DNA of 64,000 nucleotides from Pleurostoma richardsiae (Eukaryota > Ascomycota > Sordariomycetes > Calosphaeriales > Pleurostomataceae): contig JANBVO010000021.1 of the NCBI GenBank assembly GCA_030052745.1, forward strand, positions 1-64,000, in the 5' to 3' direction. Below the pieces are notes generated by a model that worked only from the letters and a program-made list of their open reading frames with translations, had not been told where the DNA came from and made no database searches. Each line of letters begins with the position of its first letter. Positions within the stretch are counted from its first letter, which is position 1. Both the position numbers and the translations under genes were made by a program. Below, piece after piece: positions 1 through 11,405 of the stretch.

Positions 1-123
1 GGGGGGCGCGGCTTTGGAACAAACTCCGTCTATAAGCTAAAATCTACGCCCGCAGTCATCTAGAAAGTTAAGATATATCCGGCAACACCGCTGGGATGGT
101 CTGCAGCTAAGAATAAAATGATA

Positions 124-659
124 TCAACGTCCAACAAGACCACAATCACACCCGCTGCCGCACACCACCAAGGTCTCTCCCAGGTCCAGCCTATCTTCAG
201 TTAGTACAGTACCACTCAGTTTCGTGATAAAGGTTACCATTATGACTTACCCAGGATTGAGAATGCCACCGGGAAGAACGCCGACCACCCTACCACCGCC
301 ACACGCCAACGCCTCCACCGGCCCACCCCTCCGGCTGCCCCTGGGCCAGCTCCACCACCTCCCCTCCTCCCCGTCCCTGGCGGACCCCCCCTAGAGAGTT
401 CATGTTAGTCTATAGCCCCAACGTTGATCACATGATCATGAACAATAAATATGGGTTGAGAGGACCTACCCAGTAAAAAGAATTGGTTGAAGGTGGTCGA
501 AGGCGGAAGGCCTGGCCGCAGGAGCAGCCGAAGATGATGGGGCCATCGGCGTTTGGCAGTGATGATGATAGGAGGGTCTGCGTTCTCCTTGGCGGGGAGC
601 TGGCCTGGCTTCTTGGTAGGGATGGGCTGGGGCCCGGGGCTTTCGTTATTTGTAGCCAT
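124..659 (-). CDS. Unresolved spliced gene at left edge
   Basis: I do not recognise this gene. Two introns look real on the minus strand. The first is at 469-391, with donor GTAGGT and a CTAAC branch site about 13 nt before TAG. The second is at 250-191, with donor GTAAGT and CTAAC before TAG. The ATG at 659 opens a frame rich in Pro and Lys, but after the first intron that frame soon meets a stop. A different frame stays open across all three exons (ending near 124), has paired cysteines (CSCG in exon 1, CGSGCDC in exon 3) and a Gly-rich middle, but I see no start for it. An upstream exon or another donor is probably missing from my model. The extent is approximate. Confidence 0.3.
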
Positions 660-1726
660 GGTGGATGATTGTTTGTGTGTATGCGGTCATCGCACGAACT
701 GGCCGCAAGGCTCCGACGAACCAGAATAAGTTAAGAAGAGCCTGTCAATTCGCTGATGGTGAAGCAAGAAGCGATTGTTGTTGTGGTTGTTCTTGTTAAG
801 TTAACAAGCCAAAAACGGAGGAAGGAGAGGTGTAAGTGCCCGGCTTCCAGTCACGTGACAGGATGTGCAGGAGTTCTACTCTACAAGGCAACTGCCCTCA
901 GGCAGCATAGACCCGGTTGTTCTTTCCCAGCGCACCAACATGCCTGCAGTCTTCGAAAAGCCCGCAAGCATGTCGGACCCGAAGACTCAGGGGGAGGACG
1001 ACGATGAAAGGCAGCTGCCTCCTCCCTATTCGGGCCACAGAAAACGCGCTAACCAGCCGATTTAAATGCCCAATCGGACGAATATTAGGAAACCCCTATT
1101 AACACCACTAGAGACTCCTCGAAGCCAACTTCGTCCGGTGCGGAAGACGGTGCTCTATGACAAAAGATTCGCCGGCTATTTAGGGGCCGCAGCGAGGTCA
1201 GTTCACGATCCGCCTCAACGCCTCAGAGCACTCGAAGCGGGCCGCTGCTAGAGCACGCGGGCCACCCTATGTTTTTTCAGATTTGTACCCGCCATTATCC
1301 CCTCGAATACCAATCAGGCGATGCATAGATAGATTGGCTGTGGATCGCTCAAGTGACTCTATTTTGGATGGTCTGGACACCGTCCTGACCGGGCAGTATT
1401 CCTTCTGGCGTGCTGATCTGGGACGCCATTGCACTCTGGACTCGATAGATGTGATGCAGATGGGCTCTCTTTTCCCAACCGGAAAAGATATTCACGACAT
1501 ATCGAGATGACTGTCCGGCCATGGCCCGTATCTATTAATCTACTCCACCGAGTATTGGTTGGCCCGCCCACTGCTTTGTATAATTAATGAAATTGAAGGC
1601 CATATTTTGAGTAAAGCCTGGTCAAATGTGGCAAAGGTATCTATCCGTACGGAAGTGGATTTTGGTGGACTTGAATTCCATTTCACGGTAATGCGTTAAT
1701 CCAGAACTAGCTCAGGTGAGACTTAA
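660..1726. other. Intergenic, no gene seen
   Basis: About 1.07 kb with only short overlapping open frames in several phases. None has a recognisable domain or an intron-linked partner. It holds the upstream region of the left-edge gene and the 3' flank of the Zn2Cys6 gene that ends at 1727. Confidence 0.5.
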
Positions 1727-3501
1727 TCAAGGTGAGGAGGCCATGATTGCTCTCCAAACATGCAGATAGCCGTGTCCTCCCTCCCAATGCGACGCAAACA
1801 GGGACAAAATCTCTGTACACCTGATGAGATCCTTCGTGTGGGATTCGGGGGAGGTCCATTTCTTTGCGATGCTGGTCACGAGCGAACAACCAGCAACGAA
1901 ACCTCGTGTAGTTGCAAGGATAGGCGGGATGAAGCCGTCCCCAGTTGTGGTCGCGCGATAAACACATGATATGAGTTGAGAAGCCGCATCAACGATACGA
2001 CGCCTCAACCACCTCATGCCTTTACCGTTGAGATCGTCATCTTCTTGAAAACAATGTATGCATTGTTTGTGCTTGACACAAATAGGCATGAACAAAAGCC
2101 AGGTCTCCTTCATAAGTGGATGCTCAGATCTAAACGTGTCGATCCTCTCCAACCATATGGCGACGTCTCCGACAAAGGGACAGCCATTTTTTTCATAAAG
2201 TTGGCCATCGTCATATATTAAGCGGAAAAGCTGAGTATAGCTATTCAAGATGGAGCCGACTTCGGACGCTGTTGGAAACTCGAACCCACCTAGCAAGCTT
2301 GGTCGGTTGAAGACTGTCTGCAATGACCTGTAAACGATTAGACACTGATAAATTTCTCCAAGGTTTCTTGATCCGGCCATACCCCCTGACGTTGTTCAAC
2401 ACAGATAGCAGACGAGTGTCACCATAATTGCAAATGCTTTCTTCTGAGGCACTGCTGCAGTCTCGAGGTGTTAGACCTTGGATTGTAGTTTGAGGTGGCC
2501 GGTGCCAACCCAGTTGCATGCATATCCGGGCCGCGATATCAAGGAGTTCCCACACTGTACCTCCTCTTGGATCAGCCATCTCGTATATGAGAAGCAGAAG
2601 GGTAGCTGTCAGGGAGTCTTCGTCACCCGCGGAGATAATGGGTGTAACCAATTCGCTGGCCCAAGCCCGGCAGACCTGTGCAACTATTCTCCAACTCGGC
2701 GTCGTATAACTTTCGCGAGCAGCAGAAATTGCGCAAGCCATCAGGATCTGGAACTTCTGTACTCCATGCAGCTTTTTCAAGCTCAAGCCATCGTGACTCA
2801 GGAGCTCCGGAGGCAGAATATCGAACTCAGGCTTGATACAGCGGCTATACTGCGCCAATAGGAATCGTACCACGCTTGGGGTCACAATGGATCGATCTAT
2901 CTGTGACATGTCCATTGCGATCAAGCCATTCTCCACAGTCTGTGGAGTATCGGGTAGTGCTTGAGGGTGTGATATGACTTCGAAGGTGATCATAGTCATA
3001 CGTGATGCGAACGAGAGGTTGAGATATGCATCCTGCCTCGGCCCGGGCATCAAAACGTAAAGCGGCGAGCTTGATGCAAGGTTCAAAATCTCGGCCTTGC
3101 CTACCTCCGGCAGGTTGCTTCAATATCTATGATTAGCTAGCATAATAAATGGTAGCGGGACAACATAATAGTGCGTACTTTGTTGGGTGCTGCGGAAGCA
3201 AGGCTAATTGGGAGCTTAACTCCTGAATCCGGTCATTGAGGGCCTTTACGTAGCTTCCAGCAGAGTAAGCTCCTGAATTGGAACGATTTCAAGGTAACTC
3301 TGTTCAGACCTTCTAGGGATGTCTTCTTCAAGAGCATCATCGCGAAAAGTGCACTCAACATCGCCTCTGGCACAATTGGCGCATGCCGGGAGCAATGAAT
3401 CACACTATGCCACCAGAGTTAGCTATGGCTATGCATGCGTGAGTCTGTGTGTTGTAGACCTTGATCCTCCGACTACGACAACGCGTGCAAGTTTGTAGCA
3501 T
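1727..3501 (-). CDS. Zn2Cys6 fungal transcription factor
   Basis: Predicted nuclear, sequence-specific regulator of about 528 aa in five exons (3501-3460, 3404-3299, 3272-3179, 3117-2391, 2344-1727). Exon 1 gives CTRCRSRRIK and exon 2 continues CDSLLPACANCARGDVEC, so a 55-nt intron splits the six-cysteine cluster at the usual place. A short coiled-coil linker follows (YVKALNDRIQELSSQLA), then the fungal-specific (middle homology) domain over most of exons 4-5. An in-frame stop precedes the ATG at 3501, which fixes the start. The intron between exons 2 and 3 would be only 26 nt, although both flanking phases fit. The next gene, another Zn2Cys6 factor, is divergent. The target genes are unknown; the nearby catabolic cluster is a guess. 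Confidence 0.85.
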
Positions 3502-4165
3502 GGCGATGGATTCTCAGGTCGAGAGAGTCTGCAGAGGCGAAGTCAAGATCCGAGACGAAGTGCTGCCGCGCCTCTATCCACATAACCCGCGAGTCACGAC
3601 TCGCACAGGCCAGTGCAGTTATCCCGGGGATATAAGGGTTTGTGCATTGATGCGCCTACACGAAGCACGAGAGCAGCTAGCTCCCTGAGGGGAGGAGAAA
3701 CTGCTTCTCGGAGCTCCTATCATAAACGCGCAGTAGCACTCTGCCTCCCCACGTCAACTACTAGTGTACGAAGTGTGTTAACCTAGGTCCAATATCGATA
3801 CTTTCCTGCTTTTGGACATGAAGAAGGCATAGGAGTCAAGTCTGTGTTATTAGACTTACCTAACGTGTAGTTATCAAAAGTGGAAACTGAGTCCCCACTT
3901 TGAACCCCCCCCTCCTTCGGCGATGTCCTTGAATCTTTGCCGTAACTAACGGGGAACTCCGACTGCCTGGATAAACCATCTAGTGTTTCGGTGATACGTC
4001 AGTTGCCACTTTCTCTGGCTGAAGATTGGACGACATACTCGGGTGCGTCTTATTCTTTGGCCTTTTGTTATCTCTCTTCAGCCTTTCGTCTTCAGGTCAC
4101 GGTCCCATGTAGTTGTCGAGAAGGCTAGCGCTCCATATCCGCAACCTTCCACCGCTGTCGTTGCC
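3502..4165. promoter_or_regulatory. Shared upstream region of two divergent regulators
   Basis: 664 bp between the start codons of two divergent Zn2Cys6 genes, so both promoters must lie here. A C-run sits near 3905-3912 and a TATA-like ATATAAGG near 3630. No coding potential was recognised beyond short frames. Confidence 0.5.
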
Positions 4166-6400
4166 ATGCAACGATCGCATCGACGCTCAACAAAAGTCTG
4201 CACGCGCTGCAGGAGACGCAAGACAAAAGTAAACATGTTGCGCATCCCATCGTTAGCCCAACACTGTTCTGATGTAGCCGCGTACAGTGCGATTTCAAGT
4301 TCCCTGTGTGTACTTCCTGCAAACAGGCAAGAACAGAGTGTTTAGGATTTGACTCCGCGACGAGAAAGCCTGTGCCGAGGAGGTGAGGCATGAACTCTTA
4401 TTCCTGCTTTTTGATATTTGATAGTGGAATGTCTCTTGTTACTTGCCTGCTCACGCTGTCTTCTCATCAGCCTGGTCAGGTCCCTTGAAGCTCGCTTGGC
4501 AGAACTTGAGACACAAGCGCTTGCTTTCCGAGCAGCTCCTCAAAATGTTCCCAATTCCATGGCTTCGATCATCGGTCAAGCCACCCTGTCCTTTGGCATC
4601 CCATCACAAACGTCGTATTTGCGCTCCAGAATAGGCTCTGGTCTTATATTCCAGCCTTCTTCTCCCCCGATGGCCATTGTTCGAGACCGAGGGCGTGTCA
4701 CATCGGACAAGGGTGCAATGGCGACTTCAAACACTGCAAGCAAGCATACTGCGAACGTTGTCATCGATCTCAGCAGTATTCCTACCTCGGCAATTGAGCG
4801 GATCGTGGCGAACTACGCCGACACGCACCTCCCTCAATATCCCATCATTTCCAGGTCGATGCTTGAAGATATCGTGGGACGGGCTAGGAGTCAGGAGCTT
4901 CGAGACGCACGTTCTAGTTCCATTCATGACATGCCCCAATCCTCTGATCTGGACCACTTTGAATACTTTGTGCTTTACGTTGTCTTGGCCATTTCCACCA
5001 TGACCTTGACATGGAAAGCCGATGATCAAGCTCGGAGGTCGTCCGCGTCCTTCTACACCTCTGCTATTACGCACCTTCAGCAGCTGGAAGATAATAGCGA
5101 GATTAAAGCTCTCCGTATCTCACTACTTTTGGCTCATTACGCGCATATGTGTCCAGAGAGGGTCGACAACTGGACATGCATAGCCAATGCCGTCAGAATC
5201 GTCTTGAACCTGGGCATGCATCGCAAAAGTCCAGAGACGATGTCACCAGGTCAGATCCATGAACGATCTGAATTGTTTTGGGTCGCCTATGGGATGGAAC
5301 GGTCCCTTTGCACGAACCTTCGACTGCCTTTGTCCTTCCCAGAAGAAGGGATCACAGCCGATGTAAGCTGGCTAACCACTCACCCAACCATCCATATTCA
5401 CTAACATTTACTCTTTGAGATCCCTTCAGACAAGCCCTCCGGACCCTTTCTGAACGACGACGAAGTTGCCAAGAGGTCATCTGCAAATCAAATCCGCAAG
5501 TACCGCAGCCTGGAGACGGAAGTCCACAGGGTACTTCATCTGGAGGAGGATTTGGGCTGCTTTGGCCACGCCACAACGGAAGACTGGATCGAAGACATAA
5601 ATCGCCGTTTGAAAACATGGTACGACGAAGCACAGTACTTCACGAAGCATAATATGCTTGAATTCAAGCATATACAATTCCACCATCTTCGAGCGCGGAT
5701 TCACCGACCTACACCACGCCTCAGGTTGAGGACTCCTCATGATCGTCACATTGTGCTGGAGTCGTCACGCGTCCTGATTGAGGATTATCTCGGCCAGGAG
5801 CGCCGCCGGAGGCTATTCTATCCCTGGCATGGCGTGCATATATTGTTCGAGACGGCGCTCATATCACTAGAAGCTTGCTGGTCTTCCCGTGACTCGCTGC
5901 CACTAAGGGATCAAGCAATACGGATGCTGGAAGTTTACCTTCCTCAGTGCGTGCAGCTGATTGTGAATATCGGACAACGGTGGAACGGGGCAACTGCATG
6001 TGCCGATCGATTGAGGCCACTTGTAGAAAAAGTCCAGTCAGCCTTCGAGCAGGGCAATGCTGTGCCGTTCCCCGTTTTAGATGACAGATCGATAACGGAA
6101 GATATCCAGAACCTACTGTTTTCAGATAAGCCTCTGGTAGGGAAACATGAACCACTGGGAGAAGGTCTCTTCGGCCTGGGCGACAGTCCCCTGGCTGGTG
6201 ATTTCCCGTTCGTTGGCGACATGGAGTTCTTCCGATGGGATCCGGACTGGAGTATCATCCCAGCCGAGTCATCATGCGAAGAGAGCTCGGTTAATGATCC
6301 ACTGCAGTCATCATCTGAGGGACTTGCAATATCGTCCTTAATCTCAGTGTTGCAGCCTGCTCCGCCGGGTTTAGCAATCGCCGAGCCCAGGCCCTTATAA
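4166..6400 (+). CDS. Zn2Cys6 fungal transcription factor
   Basis: Predicted nuclear DNA-binding regulator of about 676 aa in four exons (4166-4228, 4288-4382, 4471-5362, 5420-6400). The zinc cluster is split by a 59-nt intron: CTRCRRRKTK, then CDFKFPVCTSCKQARTEC. The linker RSLEARLAELETQ is a short coiled coil. Exons 3-4 carry the fungal-specific transcription factor domain (LLLAHYAHMCPERVDNW, then the WVAYGMERSLC region). The last acceptor is GAG, chosen because it alone keeps the frame (ITAD then IPSDKPSGPF). An upstream in-frame ATG at 4043 would add 41 residues that look like leader. It is divergent from the Zn2Cys6 gene at 1727-3501. The ligand and targets cannot be read from sequence. 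Confidence 0.87.
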
Positions 6401-6473
6401 TTTTCAACTGCTTTCTGCCGGGCCCACCTATGCTCAACCCTCTTCTCTTCCCTTCACTGCTTCATCGATCTCC

Positions 6474-8138
6474 ATGGCTACCTCTTCAAGCACACTGTTA
6501 CAACTGCCCGCCGAGATCTTGACGGCAATCCCACTCTACTTGTCTAACCGCGACGTCAAGAGCCTTCGGCTGAGTTGCAAGGCTCTGCACGCCATTTCGC
6601 TGCTGCGGTTGGACCGTGTATTCTTGTCGGCAAATCCGCGCAACATCGAGGTCTTCCGGGCAATTTCGGAGCATGAGGTGCTCCGTAGGCAGATTCTTGA
6701 GATCATCTGGGACGATGCGCGCCTGAAGGATGAGCCAGGTTCCAGAAAGTCTGGTGATCCTGAGAGCCCCAACTTTGACCCCGGTTTTGATGGGCTTGAA
6801 AATATGGATGAGGATGAGGATTACTATGATGACGGCGACGGGGAAGACGAGTATGACGATGCCAACGAGGGGTACCCGCAGTGGTTCGTCAAGGCCTGTG
6901 GAAAGAATCTACAAGATATCAAGAGCCACGAGAATCTCGACGTGGACCGACCCGACCACGTTGCGCGCGCGGAGTTGATTGCACAGATCTCACTGAAACG
7001 CTCGTGGCAATACTACGAACAGCTCCTCCAACAGCAGAGAGACGTCTTGGCAACGGGATCTGATGCTGAGGCGTTCGAATACGGACTGCAACGTTTCCCG
7101 GCCCTCCAGCGCATCACTATCACGCCTGCTGCTCACGGCTTGCTGTTCAGGCCGCTGTACGAGACGCCCATGATTCGGGCCTTTCCGCCGAGCTTCAACT
7201 ACCCGAATCCGTGCAGCTGGCCAGTAAAGAAACAGACGCAGAGACTGTGGGAGGACACCTCAGAGAGCGAAAAGGATACGTGGCGTGGATTCCGCATCGT
7301 CATGCGTGCCCTCGCCGCCTCGGGCGCCGCGAGCTGTGATCAGCAGCAGCAGAAACGTGTCGTCACCGAGATCGTCGTCGAAGTCAACCAGCTCCTCACA
7401 GGCCTCAACGCCCATATCTTTGACGAGGGCTGCCCCGAGCAGCGCGATCTGGTCACCATTCTCCGGCGCCCAAACTTCCGGCGCCTCGACCTCGCCCTCG
7501 CAGTCGGCGGGCTCGAGCACTACGGCTGGCGCGCGTTCCGCAGCGGTTGCCTCCGAAGGACGCTGGCGGCAGCACCGGAGCTCGAGCACGCCAGCTTCGA
7601 GACCGACTTGGCAGACGAGCCAGACCCCAGCTACAACGGCCTTCCCTCGGGCGACCACCACTTCATCCCGCTGCGCGACGTCTTACCCGTCGATGCTTGG
7701 ACGTGCCTCCGCCACTTCGGGCTCGCTCGCTTCCCGGTGCGCCAGGGCGACCTGCTCTCGTTCCTGGCGGCGCTGCCGGCGACCCTCCGGTCAGTCGAGC
7801 TGAGTTTCCTTTTCTTCTCCGACGGTAACTACCGGGACCTCGTCGCCGACTTGCGTGACCAGCTCGGATGGCGCGGGCGGCCTGCCGAGCAGAGGCCGCG
7901 GGTGGCCATTGGTCTGCCCGACACCCTGGGCCTCTCTAGGCGCGGGATATGGGCCGACCGCCCCGTGGAGGAATTTATCTACCATGACGGGCTCAACCCG
8001 TTCGGAGCGGACGGATGGGGCGTCAACCAGATACCGTATGGTTTGGGAGGGGTCGTCAAGGACGCTTTTGACCCGGCTTTCGAGCGACCTTGGGTCGACT
8101 ACAATGAGCTCAAGCGGCTCGGTTACATTAAGGCTTGA
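6474..8138 (+). CDS. F-box protein
   Basis: Single-exon protein of 554 aa, 73 bp after the preceding regulator. Residues about 8-48 form an F-box (LQLPAEILTAIPLYLSNRDV, then the KSLRLSCKALHAIS stretch), which in fungi docks on Skp1 to make the receptor of an SCF ubiquitin ligase. A strongly acidic Asp/Glu tract follows at about 109-127. The C-terminal 350 residues are typical of the large, lineage-specific fungal F-box families, with leucine-rich segments around RRPNFRRLDLALAVGG and TLRSVELSFLFF but no regular LRR that I can count. The substrate is unknown. Codon third positions become very GC-rich in the second half. Confidence 0.82.
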   Translation: MATSSSTLLQLPAEILTAIPLYLSNRDVKSLRLSCKALHAISLLRLDRVFLSANPRNIEVFRAISEHEVLRRQILEIIWDDARLKDEPGSRKSGDPESPNFDPGFDGLENMDEDEDYYDDGDGEDEYDDANEGYPQWFVKACGKNLQDIKSHENLDVDRPDHVARAELIAQISLKRSWQYYEQLLQQQRDVLATGSDAEAFEYGLQRFPALQRITITPAAHGLLFRPLYETPMIRAFPPSFNYPNPCSWPVKKQTQRLWEDTSESEKDTWRGFRIVMRALAASGAASCDQQQQKRVVTEIVVEVNQLLTGLNAHIFDEGCPEQRDLVTILRRPNFRRLDLALAVGGLEHYGWRAFRSGCLRRTLAAAPELEHASFETDLADEPDPSYNGLPSGDHHFIPLRDVLPVDAWTCLRHFGLARFPVRQGDLLSFLAALPATLRSVELSFLFFSDGNYRDLVADLRDQLGWRGRPAEQRPRVAIGLPDTLGLSRRGIWADRPVEEFIYHDGLNPFGADGWGVNQIPYGLGGVVKDAFDPAFERPWVDYNELKRLGYIKA

Positions 8139-9098
8139 GAGCGGTGATGGTGTCTCGGTCATGTACGTGTATGGTGTAGTTCGGCAATGAAAAGCGAGTC
8201 GGAATTGGTGTTGATTGAGATAGTAGGTACACAGCGTGGGCAGGATTGTCACTCGGGAACCTACCACGGAACTAGGTATACAAAATGGTGGTTGATTGCT
8301 TTACACACATCGAAGCGGCCAGCTATGCCGCAGCAGCTCTGCACCACCAATCCTATAAGAGCACCAGATAGATTCACGCTCGCAGTCCGATCAAAATACT
8401 ATAGTGCAGCTTGCCTCTGTGAGCAGGATGGGAAAAAGGACGCGCCCATGCCCCCATGGGCGCCGCCCACAGGGTTTGAGATACGAGTGCGTGCAAGTGC
8501 CAGTAATGGCACTCAGGCCAAGATTGTAATCCATGTTGGTCATCCACTTCTTTATATAGAAAAAGTCGTCTGCCTTATTGCTAGTCGATGTTTATTTAGT
8601 TCTTTTCAGTTACAATTCAAGTCGTAGAAGACAGATATTCACAACCTATTATCCTCGAACGAACGCCTGGTAATAAACATAAAAGCCTTAAGAATATATC
8701 TTCTTAATCTAAGCCATATCCACTTAGCTAGTAATTTCCCATCGTTAACGGCACAGAATTCCTCTATTGACTATAGTATCATCACAGCATAGTCAGTATA
8801 CGAAGACAGCTCAGTCAATGATCCGTTATATTCATCATCCGAGGGCTTGCACCCTCATCCTGGTTGCATTAACCGGCAGCGCCATAATGAGACATGATAA
8901 AAAGAATAAATGGTTGCATGATGGTATCGTTCTTGGTGGATGCTCGCGCTCATATTGTGACCTGTCGTACACTGGCCGGTGCGAATTCGACGTGGTATCT
9001 CCCAAAAGCTCAAAGATATTCAGCATGATGACAACCAGGGTCTATATAGCCTCTCGGACCGGTGAGGGATGTCGTATTCCTATCCTAACTCATTCCGC
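8139..9098. other. Intergenic, AT-rich
   Basis: 960 bp between the 3' ends of the F-box gene and the transporter, which converge here. The stretch at about 8540-8790 is clearly richer in A and T than its surroundings. Short open frames occur, but none has family features. Confidence 0.5.
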
Positions 9099-10851
9099 TC
9101 ACATCGAATACACAAAGCGCGGTTGTTGCTTATCAGTGAGATCGAAGAATTCTTCGTTTGCAATCGGAGCATCTCCGTCCTCGCTGTTTGCCAGAATTTC
9201 CGCCTTTCGCTTGTTCAGATAGAGCATATAGAGGTAGTATATGCCGGGCATTAAAGCAGCAATAGTGAACATTATGATCATGGTCTTGAATCCGGTGTCA
9301 TACTGCGGGGCTTCGCTGGAGATGAAGAACTGTGGGCCAATGATGAAGGCAATGGAGTAACCGACAAAAAGGATGGCATTGGCCGTGGCCCGCTTCGTAT
9401 GGCCGGCAATGTTAGTTGTAGTGAGGGCGAACATCATGGGGAGAGAGCCGTTTGTGAAGTTGGTGCAGTAGAACGCGATCAGACGCCCAACACGGTTTGA
9501 CTTTGGAAGAGCGTAGACGAGAGCTGCACCGATGACTGAAGGTACGTTGCAGACGAACTGCATGAGGCACCGGGTGTTCGGGTAGTAGAAGGCGACAAAA
9601 CCAGTGACCAGAAGCGCAATATTCTCGGTCAGACCAAGAGGTGTATTCAACAGGGACGTTTCGAAAGTTCCATACCCAAATCCTAGGGGAACAGATTAGC
9701 CACGAAACCCGTCAGGATTGGGTGATGCCTTGACTTGCCTTTAATGACGAGACTACCGAAGTTGGCGACGGTTGTAGCAGGTACAACGCATGCAATACTG
9801 TAGAAGAAGCCATACCAGACCTTGGGGTCTTTAAAGGCTTCCTTAAATTGGTCCTTCTTGAAATCAGTGTTGCTGATACCGGTACGGTTTCCCCTGAGGC
9901 GTTCGACTGCGATCAGTTTCTCACGCTCGTTGAGGAAGCTTGCCGTTAAGGGCGAATCCGGCATAAAAGCCCAGAGTACAGCAGCCCAGGCCAGACCGAT
10001 AATGCCGAAGATGATAAAGAACCATCGCCAGACGGGAACATCTCCAACACGAATATGGCCAATGCCATATGCCACGAACGACTGCAGAATGAGGGCAAAA
10101 CCATTGCCGCAGTACCAGAAGGTGATACGCAACGGGATCTCATTCCTTTTGTACCAAGTGCCCGTAATCAGGACGTAAGCTGGGGAGATCCCAGCCTCGG
10201 TGGCACCGAGCATAAAGCGCAGGACCATGAGGCCGGCAAAGTTGGTGGCACCAGCGGTACAGAACAGAACAACAGCCCACAGCAGCGACGTAACTGCAAC
10301 GAACCGGCCTAAGGGACAGTAAGAGAGCAGGCGAGCTGCAAGGGGCTGGAACGCGAGATAGCCGAAGTAGAAGATTGATCTAGCGCTCGGTTAGGTTTCA
10401 AGCACATTTGTCCACCTTTGACTCTGGAAGGAAGACGCACGAACACCAAGAGTAATTTTGACCCACGAGATGGAGGCTCGTAAGCAAGTCGTAGATGGCA
10501 GATTGAGCCATAACGCTCTTGTCCATGTATTGGATCGTGTATGAGACAACCATCTGTGGTGTGATTCGTCAGCCAAGACCAAGGAAAGAATTTGATAAAT
10601 CAGATATAAAAGAGGGAGTAGAGAGAACTACGGCTGGAGAACGGTATGCTCTGGCAACGTACAAGTGGCATCAAGACTCGGTCAATCTTGCGGACAACGC
10701 TACGTTCTTCCTCCGGTGTAAACACGACAGTGTCATGGTTCTCAAGAAAACCTAACGCAATGTCGCCGTGCTCGTGAAGCACGGCGAGTTTCGAATCGGA
10801 GATCTCTTCCTCAGACACTTGGTGCATCTCGACCCTGTCTCTTCCTTCCAT
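9099..10851 (-). CDS. MFS transporter, anion:cation symporter family
   Basis: Plasma-membrane permease of about 508 aa in four exons (10851-10663, 10553-10441, 10379-9739, 9682-9099). It resembles the Dal5/Tna1 (allantoate/nicotinate) ACS branch of the major facilitator superfamily: a hydrophilic N-terminus, then TM1 with MVVSYTIQYMDKSVMAQSAI, the LTSLHLVGQNYSW loop, GATEAGISPAY in TM4/5, and a cytosolic loop ending FKEAFKDPKVW before TM7. The third intron is non-canonical, starting GCAAGT and ending TAG (9738-9683); only this restores the motif VIKGFGYGTFETSLLNTPLG. It is divergent from the amidohydrolase at 11406, suggesting that the pair imports and hydrolyses one substrate. The true substrate is unknown. 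Confidence 0.87.
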
Positions 10852-11405
10852 GGTGGGGACGTTTGACTCGTTGAAGCGAACTTTGACTACCTCGAAAGGA
10901 AGAGATCAGTAAGACAGCAATGTCATAGCATGGGCGGGCTCGAAATTCGATAGATAAATGAGATCTCCAATACGCAGATGCACAATCAAACGACCGGAAT
11001 TTCAGGTGTTTCTATTCCGTCGGGGTGATACGACTATCTATCAGTACATCTCTTGCCGCAAGACAGGATTTAGGTGTGCAGTAAAAGCTACCGCCCGTCT
11101 ATGGATAAAATGAAGAATGATAAGCCGTGTCATCTTTGTCCGCATGTCTTATCACGGAAGTTGGGCCCTTATCACCCCGCTAGATGATCAACTCGAACCG
11201 ATCGGCGAAAAGCGTCGGGAACAGGCTCAACCATGGGCTATCCCGACGAGATTCTAGACGTGTCGAAAATAGACTGTCGTGGACGGCACTCAGCAGGCTA
11301 GCTGGCAACTCCGAGAAGCGGAAGGCGGAGCTCTTGCGATGTTCTCCCCATGAACTGGCTTGTTGCTCTTTGATATTGCTCGGCTCACGGTCAAATCCCA
11401 GCGCC
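10852..11405. promoter_or_regulatory. Bidirectional promoter with GATA-factor site cluster
   Basis: 554 bp shared by the transporter (minus) and the amidohydrolase (plus). It contains three GATAAG hexamers (11119-11124 on plus; CTTATC at 11148-11153 and 11168-11173), plus GATAAA near 11104 and GATAGATAAA near 10950. These match the HGATAR site of AreA/NIT2 nitrogen regulators. An inverted repeat CGGAAT (10995-11000) and ATTCCG (11014-11019) separated by 13 bp could bind a zinc-cluster dimer. Both assignments are inferences from motif matching only. Confidence 0.55.

Noticed and set aside
242-394. 50-codon plus-strand Pro-rich frame
   Set aside because: The opposite strand has two canonical introns covering the same bases, so the plus frame is more likely a shadow.
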